Origin: UMGS1484 sp045661365
Lineage (GTDB): Bacteria > Bacillota > Clostridia > Oscillospirales > Acutalibacteraceae
Length of the DNA stretch: 12,164 nucleotides
Reading direction: 5' to 3'
Assembly (NCBI GenBank): GCA_045661365.1
Contig: JAZRFL010000104.1
Coordinates: 1-12,164, forward strand
In this document: piece after piece, positions 1 to 7,500 of the stretch
Numbering within the stretch: position 1 is the first letter of the stretch
How the letters are laid out: the number at the start of each line of letters is the position of its first letter
Program-made: the position numbers and the translations under genes
The notes under the pieces: model-generated
What the model was told of the DNA's origin: nothing
Database searches by the model: none
Seen by the model: only the letters and a program-made list of their open reading frames with translations

Positions 1-2
1 AT

Positions 3-149
3 GGTTACTATGGCGTGTCGTGGAAGCAATTTGGTTGTACGTGTATAGCGGCTTTTTACTTTACTGTCGATCACATCGAAGATTACCTTCCTCTTTTGCG
101 ATTTGAGCAGGCCTCTTATCAAACCAATTCCGATCACGTAACGCAGTAA
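3..149 (+). CDS. C-terminal fragment of an unrecognised protein, cut by the window start
   Basis: The third plus-strand frame is open from the window edge to a TAA at 147-149 and gives 48 residues with mixed protein-like composition, ending in DYLPLLRFEQASYQTNSDHV-TQ. There is no start because the gene begins outside the window. A hairpin and then a perfect bidirectional terminator follow within 55 bases, as expected after the end of a gene. The antisense frame is also open here but has a stop just upstream and no ATG start, so the plus-strand reading is preferred. I do not recognise the family. The call could be wrong if the true gene lies on the other strand or the stretch is non-coding. 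Confidence 0.4.
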   Translation, partial: GYYGVSWKQFGCTCIAAFYFTVDHIEDYLPLLRFEQASYQTNSDHVTQ

Positions 150-161
150 CCTTTCTCATTC

Positions 162-184
162 CCCTGCCCTGTTGCGGGGCAGGG
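162..184. other. GC-rich hairpin without a T-run
   Basis: CCCTGCCC (162-169) and GGGCAGGG (177-184) are exact reverse complements around a 7-base loop. Neither side has a clear run of T, so this is not a textbook intrinsic terminator. It sits 12 bases after the stop of the plus-strand fragment and could block the 3' end or help termination together with the next hairpin. Confidence 0.5.
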
Positions 185-200
185 CACAATGAATCAACGA

Positions 201-235
201 AAAAACCGGGAAAACGTTTTGTTTTCCCGGTTTTT
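201..235. terminator. Bidirectional intrinsic terminator between convergent genes
   Basis: A perfect 15-bp stem (201-215 with 221-235) around a 5-base loop has an A-tract on its left flank and a T-tract on its right. Read on either strand it gives a CCGGG-containing stem closed by a T-run. It lies between the plus-strand fragment ending at 149 and the minus-strand operon whose last stop is at 296, so it can end both transcripts. Confidence 0.9.
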
Positions 236-295
236 GATTGGTCGCTTTTATTTTTTCATTACGCAACCATGATCCGCCTATTTTTGATCAACGGA

Positions 296-1090
296 TTACA
301 GTTCCAGTCGGTCACCCGCCCGAATATAGGTTACGGCTTCTCCCATGGTTTGCTTACAATAGGCAAAGGGCTCTTCGCCGGTGCAATGACAAGTATAATA
401 GGTACAGTCGTAATCTTGCAGGGTTGCGGCTGCCAAGTCCAAGGTGGCTTGGTGGTCAGAATTGGTAGGATCTAATTTCATAAAATGAAATCCTCCGATC
501 ACCACATGGGGGTTCACCCACTCCATTAGGTTTAAAATCCCCTTGTGAGAACACCCGCTCACCAAGATCCGTTTTCCCTGTTCCTCGATCACCAAATACT
601 GCTCGTGGGCAAACTCGTCGGCTACCCGCTCGTTCCCCGTTTGCTTGGTCAGACCATAGGCATCGGTATGGTAAGCACGCACAAGGTGGTTTCCGTCAAA
701 CAGCCGCACATGAGGCGCAAGGGCACGCTCGCCTTGGGTCAAAATTACGCGGGGATGGGTTTTATCGCAAGGATCTAAGCCGATATATTCCTCTTTTCCG
801 TTGAAATACTCCCCAAAGGCAGTTTCATGGATATAGACAGGAGCGGTTTGGTTGACCTGCCAAAAGGCAGACAAGCCGCCACCATGGTCGTAATGTCCGT
901 GTGACAGCACTGCCAGATCCACTCGTGACAAGTCCACACCCATACGCTCGGCGTTGGTCACAAACCCGTCGGTTTGCCCCATGTCAAACAAAATACCCAG
1001 TCCTTCGGTTTCTATATACAAGCTCAACCCGTGTTCGGCAAGCAAAGACGGGTCGGTTGCGGTATTTTCCATCAATACGGCCAGCTTCAT
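296..1090 (-). CDS. MBL-fold metallohydrolase, DHPS-like
   Basis: The 264-residue protein has the metallo-beta-lactamase signature HxHxDH at residues 64-69 (SHGHYDH, followed by a glycine run). Later conserved histidines lie in GCSHKGI (H182), GGFHF (H202) and TCHCTG (H235). This pattern matches the MBL subgroup annotated as 7,8-dihydropterin-6-methyl-4-(ribofuranosyl)aminobenzene 5'-phosphate synthase-like. Most bacterial members have no proven substrate, so that name should not be read as a reaction. The length is normal and there is no signal peptide, so it is cytoplasmic. It is the last gene of the operon. Its ATG is 4 bases past the stop of the isomerase-like gene, with a GGTAGGG ribosome site at 1101-1107 inside that gene, which suggests translational coupling. 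A hydrolytic step on a phosphorylated or lactone-type sugar intermediate is plausible but inferred. Confidence 0.9.
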   Translation of the reverse strand: MKLAVLMENTATDPSLLAEHGLSLYIETEGLGILFDMGQTDGFVTNAERMGVDLSRVDLAVLSHGHYDHGGGLSAFWQVNQTAPVYIHETAFGEYFNGKEEYIGLDPCDKTHPRVILTQGERALAPHVRLFDGNHLVRAYHTDAYGLTKQTGNERVADEFAHEQYLVIEEQGKRILVSGCSHKGILNLMEWVNPHVVIGGFHFMKLDPTNSDHQATLDLAAATLQDYDCTYYTCHCTGEEPFAYCKQTMGEAVTYIRAGDRLEL

Positions 1091-1094
1091 ACCA

Positions 1095-1955
1095 TCAGTT
1101 CCCTACCAATTGCTTTACGCAATCGGCACCGGCAGACAGGGCAAATTCGATTTCTTCCGCACCTTCGAATTCCAAGGTCAGGTAACCGTCATATCCCGCT
1201 TGCTTCAAGGCACGCACGCAGGATACCAGAGGAACAATGCCATGTCCCGCCACAGTCCCCCGCAAAAAGTTTCCTCCACGGGTAGGGAAAAACCCTTGAG
1301 GAATCAGTTTTTCTTGCCCCGATTTCAACAAAAAGTCTTTGATATGTACGTTAAAGGCATAGGGCGCACACCGACCCACTGCCGTAACGGGATCTTCGTC
1401 TACACACAAAAAATTACCCGTGTCCACAAGCAACCCAAAGTTGTTGTGAGCAACCGTGTTGACCAGTTGTTCTACCCGCAACGAATCTTGACTGAAATAC
1501 CCGTGATTTTCGGTACAGGTACGAATCCCCTTGGTAGCGGCATATTCGGTTACTGCTCGGCAAATGTCCGCAAATTTGGGCAAGCAATTGGCATACCCTT
1601 GGTAACCGCGAGTCCCTGCGGGAAAAGCAAACCCTATGTCGTGTCGAACCAAATCGGTTCCCAACAAAGCGGCAACGTCGATTTCGGCCTTTAATTCTTC
1701 GATTACCGCTTGCTTGTCTTGCCCTAACATATCGGCACCCACACTATAGCAAGAAATGGCTATACCGTTGCGGTCGGCTTCTTCTTTCAACAATTTGGCA
1801 TAGGTTTGTTTGTCTGACCCGTCGTGGGGACTCAGGGTAATAAATTCAATCGCATCGAACCCCAATTCTTTGGCACGTTTGATCACCGAAAATTGGGTTT
1901 CGGTCCCTTTGTTGATCAAGCCTTGAAAGCTATAGGACGAAACAGAAGTTTTCAT
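1095..1955 (-). CDS. Sugar phosphate isomerase/epimerase-like TIM barrel
   Basis: The 286-residue protein belongs to the xylose isomerase-like/AP endonuclease 2 TIM-barrel superfamily. The usual metal-site strands are visible in order: TENHG (E149), LLVDTGN (D178), VHIKDF (H204) and LTLEFEG (E262 or E264). An EFITLSPHDGSD segment near residues 37-48 follows the second strand. Members interconvert or epimerise sugars and keto-sugars, inositol derivatives or sugar acids using a divalent metal. The exact substrate cannot be read from the sequence. There is no signal peptide. The ATG has AAGGAG at 1963-1968, with a 7-base spacer, and starts 14 bases after the stop of the 618-residue gene. It precedes the MBL gene by only 4 bases, so all are co-transcribed. 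The superfamily is confident, the substrate unknown. Confidence 0.9.
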   Translation of the reverse strand: MKTSVSSYSFQGLINKGTETQFSVIKRAKELGFDAIEFITLSPHDGSDKQTYAKLLKEEADRNGIAISCYSVGADMLGQDKQAVIEELKAEIDVAALLGTDLVRHDIGFAFPAGTRGYQGYANCLPKFADICRAVTEYAATKGIRTCTENHGYFSQDSLRVEQLVNTVAHNNFGLLVDTGNFLCVDEDPVTAVGRCAPYAFNVHIKDFLLKSGQEKLIPQGFFPTRGGNFLRGTVAGHGIVPLVSCVRALKQAGYDGYLTLEFEGAEEIEFALSAGADCVKQLVGN

Positions 1956-1962
1956 ACAGGTT

Positions 1963-1968
1963 CTCCTT
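1963..1968 (-). promoter_or_regulatory. Ribosome binding site of the isomerase-like gene
   Basis: AAGGAG on the minus strand, 7 bases before the ATG at 1955. It fills almost the whole 14-base gap to the upstream gene and leaves no room for a separate promoter. Confidence 0.8.
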
Positions 1969-1969
1969 T

Positions 1970-3826
1970 TTATAAAATGTCGTGTATCATAAGTCCCAAT
2001 AGGATCTGTGCGTTGGTCCAGCCGGTTTCGGCGGCGTTGACCGCCCAGCCCACGTCATGCGGGCAACCGTAGGGCTCGTGTAATTCCATGTCAAACCCAC
2101 GGAACCAACAGCCGTCTAACAACGGGTCACTACTGTGGGATTGGCAAGAAAGGAAAAATGCCGCAACCTCACGCCACAGTTCCAAAAACCACTTGTCCCC
2201 CGTTGCGTAATACGCACAGGCAAAACCAAGGGGCAACCAGTTGACCGAATAAAGCAGATCGGCAACGGGGTCTCCGTTTTGGGTCAAAAGCGAACATTCT
2301 CCCATAGATTCTCGCGAACAGGCGGCGGCATAGCCGGTGTCCCATTCCCGATACCCGCCGCTGGCGTGCTTGTACGCTTGCAGGTCATTTACCACACGGT
2401 AGAGCATTTCTTTGTGTTTGGGTTCTTTCGTTACCGAATACAGCACCGCCAAGGGAAATACCAAGCGACACATTTCTTGGGTCTCGCTTTGCTCCCGTTT
2501 GGTGTTGGGATACGCCGCCATAAGTGTTTCCAATCCCTTGCGTGCCACGGTTAAATACACGGGATTTTTCCCATGCCGATAAGCCAACAACAGCGCGGCA
2601 TGGTAGTAGGCGTTGTAGTGTGCGCTGACATGGCCGCTGTCGGCATTTTTCAGCCCGTTCATTCCCTCTTCGGTCAAACCCGGCAGATCGGTGCGAAATA
2701 CACGGCAACCGTCTTTTGGGGTGGTTTTGACCAAAAAGTCAAGAGCCTTGCAAATTTCTGAAAAATAGGTGTCGTTACCCAAAAGCAGACAATCCAACAG
2801 TCCCGAAAACAGGGCTCGTGCCACGTCATCTTGATAACACACCTGCCACGCTTGGGAAGTCCAACGCAACATACCGTCAAACAACCCGCCATGCACCTGT
2901 AAAGGGCCGTAAATCAAAGAATCCAAGTTGTCCCCTACGTTACGGTATGCTTCTGCTCCGTATACATGGGCGTACAATTTAAAAACGGCGGCGGCCTCAC
3001 CACAGCAATCGGCACGTACAGCGGTAGACATCGTTTGTTTGCCGTCGGGCGAAATGTTGTGACGAAGTCCCTCTAAAATACCGCCTTTTCCCTGATCCAC
3101 CAAAAATTGCGCCAGCCATTTTACCCCTTTTTCTACCGCCTGCTTGCGACACGCCTCGAAAACAGCATGGTCTGACAGATCCCCCACCCCAAAGGTCAAT
3201 ATCGGATCGGGAAATCGGTGGGGTTGATTCCCTGTTAAAAAGCGTGCTATATAGGAAATTACCTTTTGCCACGCCTTTTTCGGAGCAAAACGGGCTTTGT
3301 TATAATCCGAAAGCGAAAAGGAAGACATAAGCAGGTTGCTCCCCAGCCGCCACAAACCGCATTTGCTGTCTTGCAGAAGCTCTTGCTTTGTTCCGTCCAA
3401 ATGGGCATGGGCTACAATGCGCTCCTTGTACACCAGCAAGGGGGTATAATCTTCGGGTAACACGTAGGGTTGCATCATATGATTGGCCTCATCGTCCAAC
3501 AGATCCCCCATGGCAAGTCCGTCAAGCTCTTCGTCAACACAAATCAGCCGACTGCGTACCGTGGCCACCCCGTCTGCGGAATAGATTCCCAAAAAGCTGT
3601 TGACCGCTTCCAAAAACATGGGTTTTCCTTTTTGGGCTTCTGTTTCCAGCGCGGCGCGCAAACGTGCATCTAACACCCGACCAAACCCAAGCACACAAAA
3701 TGCGTCAAAAGGGTTCAAGTCCAATCCGATCGCTTCGGACGCGGTTGTTTGGGTGATCTCGCACCCGCAACGACCTAACACGTCGGTCAAATCGGTGGGG
3801 CGTTTGGTTATGATAAGAAGTTTCAT
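1970..3826 (-). CDS. Amidotransferase-like domain fused to an alpha/alpha-barrel glycosidase-like domain
   Basis: I do not recognise a named family for this 618-residue protein. Residues 1-205 look like a class I glutamine amidotransferase-like or ThuA-like Rossmann fold. A KLLIITK strand opens it, FDAFCVLG follows, and it closes with LLMSSFSLSDYN, RFAPKKAWQ and a final helix, as in such domains attached to glycoside hydrolases. No Cys-His-Glu amidotransferase triad is evident, so it is probably non-catalytic. Residues about 215-618 are helix-rich, with repeated hairpins and conserved-looking aromatic and acidic patches: RADCCGE (271-277), GHVSAHYN (398-405), SGGYREWDTGY, and FDMELHEPYG near 580-587. 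That resembles six-hairpin glycosidases such as unsaturated glucuronyl hydrolases and related enzymes. Without a signal peptide it should act on imported oligosaccharide. AGAGGA at 3833-3838 precedes the ATG. It is the second gene of the operon. Confidence 0.7.
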   Translation of the reverse strand: MKLLIITKRPTDLTDVLGRCGCEITQTTASEAIGLDLNPFDAFCVLGFGRVLDARLRAALETEAQKGKPMFLEAVNSFLGIYSADGVATVRSRLICVDEELDGLAMGDLLDDEANHMMQPYVLPEDYTPLLVYKERIVAHAHLDGTKQELLQDSKCGLWRLGSNLLMSSFSLSDYNKARFAPKKAWQKVISYIARFLTGNQPHRFPDPILTFGVGDLSDHAVFEACRKQAVEKGVKWLAQFLVDQGKGGILEGLRHNISPDGKQTMSTAVRADCCGEAAAVFKLYAHVYGAEAYRNVGDNLDSLIYGPLQVHGGLFDGMLRWTSQAWQVCYQDDVARALFSGLLDCLLLGNDTYFSEICKALDFLVKTTPKDGCRVFRTDLPGLTEEGMNGLKNADSGHVSAHYNAYYHAALLLAYRHGKNPVYLTVARKGLETLMAAYPNTKREQSETQEMCRLVFPLAVLYSVTKEPKHKEMLYRVVNDLQAYKHASGGYREWDTGYAAACSRESMGECSLLTQNGDPVADLLYSVNWLPLGFACAYYATGDKWFLELWREVAAFFLSCQSHSSDPLLDGCWFRGFDMELHEPYGCPHDVGWAVNAAETGWTNAQILLGLMIHDIL

Positions 3827-3832
3827 GTCAAT

Positions 3833-3838
3833 TCCTCT
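3833..3838 (-). promoter_or_regulatory. Ribosome binding site of the 618-residue gene
   Basis: AGAGGA on the minus strand, 6 bases before the ATG at 3826. The 60-base gap to the preceding kinase-like gene holds no recognisable -10 and -35 pair or terminator, which supports read-through from that gene. Confidence 0.7.
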
Positions 3839-3886
3839 TTTTATGAAATCCCTGTTTGTAACACAAAAACAACTGTTTGATCGCGG

Positions 3887-4393
3887 TTACAGATTGATTT
3901 CATAATTTTCATCGATCAAAATATAATTCACTTCATGGCGTTGTGCCAAAGACAACACCTTGGCATTGTCAGCCAACACCTGTTCAAGGGTGCAATCATC
4001 CGCCACACGATTTTCGATCACGTTGGCATATTTCCGAATACAGTCAAAATGAGTGCGAACGTAGCGCTCACTCATGACAAGACAGTAATAGCGGATGTGC
4101 GCAAGATATGATGGTTCAAAATCCTGTGCGTAGTCAAAAGGAATATAACAACCTTCCACAATGAGATTTTGGTCGTTTTCTATGGCGGTTTTGATCATTT
4201 CCCGTACGATCGGCCATAAATAATCGGTCAAATCCCTGTCGTCACTGAACGGTGTCAACCGAGTATTGCCACTGCGAATCAAGCCCATTTTGAGATGATC
4301 GACAGACAAATAGGGATAATGATATTGTTCCAACAACCGTTGCGCCAATGCGGTTTTTCCCACATGAGACGCCCCTGCAATAAGTATGACCAC
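3887..4393 (-). CDS. Small P-loop NTPase, kinase-like
   Basis: The 168-residue protein begins almost at once with a Walker A loop, GASHVGKT (residues 7-14). A strand ending in LIVEGCYIP (residues 77-84) fits the second conserved strand and acidic residue of adenylate kinase/zeta toxin-like small-molecule kinases. SVDHLKMGL after the first helix fits their substrate-binding segment. It probably phosphorylates a small metabolite, but the substrate is not readable, and an ATPase without kinase activity is possible. The start is GTG at 4393. It is favoured because strand one and the P-loop follow directly, a purine-rich AAAGGGGGGAG lies just upstream, and no in-frame ATG precedes the P-loop. It is the first gene of the four-gene operon, about 18 bases from the predicted transcription start. 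Confidence 0.75.
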   Translation of the reverse strand: MVILIAGASHVGKTALAQRLLEQYHYPYLSVDHLKMGLIRSGNTRLTPFSDDRDLTDYLWPIVREMIKTAIENDQNLIVEGCYIPFDYAQDFEPSYLAHIRYYCLVMSERYVRTHFDCIRKYANVIENRVADDCTLEQVLADNAKVLSLAQRHEVNYILIDENYEINL

Positions 4394-4397
4394 CGCG

Positions 4398-4408
4398 CTC
4401 CCCCCTTT
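4398..4408 (-). promoter_or_regulatory. Purine-rich ribosome binding site before a GTG start
   Basis: AAAGGGGGGAG on the minus strand ends 4 bases before the GTG at 4393. It is the only Shine-Dalgarno-like stretch near the P-loop gene and supports this GTG as the start. Confidence 0.65.
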
Positions 4409-4417
4409 GTTTGTATC

Positions 4418-4426
4418 ATTATATCA
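4418..4426 (-). promoter_or_regulatory. Extended -10 promoter of the four-gene operon
   Basis: The minus strand reads TGATATAAT: a perfect TATAAT (4423-4418) with the TG of an extended -10 one base upstream. The -35 region lies in a T-rich stretch and is a poor match to TTGACA, which an extended -10 can offset. The predicted transcription start near 4411 leaves a very short leader before the GTG at 4393. Confidence 0.7.
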
Positions 4427-4512
4427 CATCTTGATAAAAAAAGAAATGGGATTTAGGCAAAAAAACGATTGATTTACCAAAAGACAGGAGCCGTCTTCCC
4501 ACCATGTAACAA

Positions 4513-4538
4513 AGCACCGAATCCAAGGATTCGGTGCT
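4513..4538 (-). terminator. Hairpin terminator after the dockerin protein gene
   Basis: An 11-bp perfect stem (4513-4523 with 4528-4538) and a CAAG loop lie 15 bases past the stop of the 1709-residue gene. On the minus strand it is followed by TTTGTTACAT, so the T-run is short and broken. It is probably the intrinsic terminator of that gene but weaker than the others here. The rest of the 4394-4552 gap holds the promoter of the next operon. Confidence 0.65.
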
Positions 4539-4552
4539 GTGTTTTGTAAGGG

Positions 4553-7500
4553 TTATTCTTCTGCAGGGAACCGATCGATTTTGCCAACCACCTTTTTCAG
4601 GATATGCAAAGCATCGTCAGAGGAGGTCTTCTCATCTCCGTCCACGTCGGCAAGAACCTTTTGTTCATCGGTAAGGGTAACATTGCCAACCACGGCCTTT
4701 AGCACTTCTAACGCATCGGCGGCAGAGACTTTGCCATCCCCGTCCACGTCGCCGTAAGCAATGGCATTGGGGTCAAAGGTTGCGTAAGCGGTGTATTTGG
4801 CTTGCAGTTCTTCAGTCAACAATGCCACGGCATCGCCTTTAAGGGAAGATTTTTCCAAATCGCTTTGCAGTTGTTCCCATTGGTCATCGGTCAAATCTGC
4901 TTCATCGGGGTCGGCAGGATAGTTTGCCAAAACCGTTGCCAGATGAACTGCGTTGGCTTTCAGACTGAACACTGCAAGATTTTCCAGCAAGTCAAAGACT
5001 TCTTCAGGAAGGGCGGCGATTGCCTCGTTAATGGCATCAATTTCGCCTTGATAAGAAGCATCCAAATTGCTGTCGGGCAAGGCGGCAATACGGTCGTCCA
5101 CCGCTTTTGCGGCGGCTTCTTGTTCTGCTTGGGCTTTCAAGGTTGCCAGGGTTTGCTCGGCGGTTACCAATACGCCAAGTTTAGTAACGTAGGCTTTTTG
5201 GGTATCGGTCAATGCTTCATACGCTTCACGTGCGGCGGTAATAGCAGATTCTTTATCTAGTGTTACCGTGCCAATGGCGGCAATCTTGTCTTCGACTGCC
5301 TTGATAGCGTTTTGTTCCACGTAATCTTGCTCTGCTTGCGCTTTCAGTTCGGCAATCTTGGCTTCGGCGGCGTTGAGCGTATCAAGATTGGTAACATACC
5401 CCTTTTGGGCATCGGTCAAAGCCTTGTAAGCATTTCTTGCAGCAACTACCGAAGACTCGTCATCCAAGGATTGCACGTTCAAAGCGGCGATTTGGTTCAT
5501 TACCGCTTGTGCGGCGGCTTTATCGGCGGCTTCTTGTTCCGCCTGGGCTTTCAGTTCGGCAATCTTGGTTTCGGCGGCGGTGAGCACGCTCAATTTGGTA
5601 ACCAAAGATTTGGCTTGGTCGGGTAATGCGTTATAAGCCGAGCGGGCGGCGATAACTGCCGATTCGTTAGCAAGAGTAATGGATGCAGGCAAAGCGGTGA
5701 TTTGATTGTCAACCTCTTTTGCCATGCCTGCATAATCTACTTGCGGCATAATGGGGTCATAGGAAATGGTGAAGTTGTTGTTGCCGTAACCGATGAAATC
5801 TTTGTTATAACGGGTGGCAATATATTCACCGGTAACGGTTTTGCCTTGGTTGCTGAACCGCAACATAAACAAACTACCTAAACCGCCGTAGGTATTTTCG
5901 TAACCTTGGGGGTCGGGTACCAAGAATTGGTACACATTGCGACCGGCATCGTTTTTCGAGGTTAATAACCCAACCCCGTTTTGACCGGGCGTGGGATAAG
6001 AGTTGTGAGCACTGAAGGTCATAAATACGTTGGGGTTCACTTTCACAAACTTATTCCAAACGTCAATGCCTTTATATCCTGCGGCAAGGGCTTCGGTTTC
6101 TTCGGTGTAACCCAAAGTACCGTTGTGTACTTGCAGGTAAGAGTGGGTCACCAGAATTACGTTGTGGTCGGCATGAGCCTGCACCACTTGGTTTGCCCAG
6201 TTCAGCACGTCGTCTTTGGGATAACAAGCAAGCACAAGCACCATATATTTAACGCCGCTTACCGTAAAGGTGTAGTACAGGTTGTCGGTTTTGCCAACCT
6301 CTTTGGCACCTGCCAAATAGGGGTTTCCGCTTACTTGTTCGCTGTAAGGCAAGAAGGCGTTGTAAGCCGCATTGGCACCGCCGCCAATGTCGTGGTTACC
6401 AATGGTGGTAGCGTAAGGCATACCGCCGTCTACCAACATTTGGAAACCTTCCCGTACGGTTCGCCATTCCGCCAATTTGTTACCGCTGGTCATATCGCCC
6501 AGTTGTAAGGTCATCAGGGTGTTTTCGGTGCCGGCACGGTCCAGAATATATTGCATGGAGTTAAGGTAAATATCTTTTTGTTGGCTGTTCCAGTTTACCG
6601 CATAGTGCAGGTCGCTTAAGATAGCCAACGAGAAATCCCCTTTGGCAAAGTTTGCCAAATTACCCAAGTGGGAAGAAGGAATGGTTTGGAAGGTTTTGGG
6701 GGCATCGCTTGCCAAGGTGCCGCCTGCTTCGTAGGTGGTGAGCCAATCGTAGTTGCAAACATAGCCTTTTTGGGTTTGGGTCAAAGCGTTGTATGCAGTA
6801 CGGGCTTCGGTCAGTTGCGCATGGGAACTGTTTTTGGTCAGTTGCGAAATCAAACCTGCCACATCTTTGGCGGCAATCTTGTTGGAGTATTCAGCAGAGG
6901 CAAGATAGGCGCTGTTGACAAAACGGATGTCGTCAATAATGGTGTAGAAGCCTTGTTTGACGCTACCGCCTGCCATATACATACGGAAAGCAAACGCATC
7001 GTTGGTCAAAAGGCTTTCCAAAGGCATAACAATGTGGTTCCACCCCTGTTTTACGTTAGAGAAAGCGGTTCTCATATTGGCGGCGGACACTTGGGTGCAG
7101 GAATTATCCCAACCGGTGGATTTTACGTTTCGCACCGAAAGACGCATATCGGCTGTGCCAATGTTCCAAAGAGAGGGGTCGCTGACAAAGAAGTCAAAGG
7201 TTATGTGGGTTGCCCCTGCAATGTTGCAACCGGTAGAGGCGGCTGCCGCTTCGCAATAAACATACCAATACAATCCGTCGTTGCGGTCAACGGCGTGTTC
7301 AAACATAGCGGCACCGGTACCTTCCACCCGCTTGTTTACGGTGATGGTGGTGGTAGCGGCTTCTTGGGCGGTGCGTTCGGCATTATCCAGATTGCGGAAT
7401 GCAAAACTCACGGGATTGGAAGAAATGTTAGTAACCATATTATTCAGATGTGCTACATTTGCCACCAAGGGCTTTTGCTCGTCGGTCAGGGCAAGATAGG

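Noticed and set aside
4480..4500. A small AAGAC/GTCTT hairpin near the kinase-like operon promoter, considered as a second terminator
   Set aside because: Only 5 bp of stem with a 7-base loop and a short T-run; too weak to support.
5103..5720. Regularly spaced repeats considered as a CRISPR array
   Set aside because: The repeat unit is 207 bp, in frame, diverged, and encodes helical protein modules; there are no short repeats with unique spacers.
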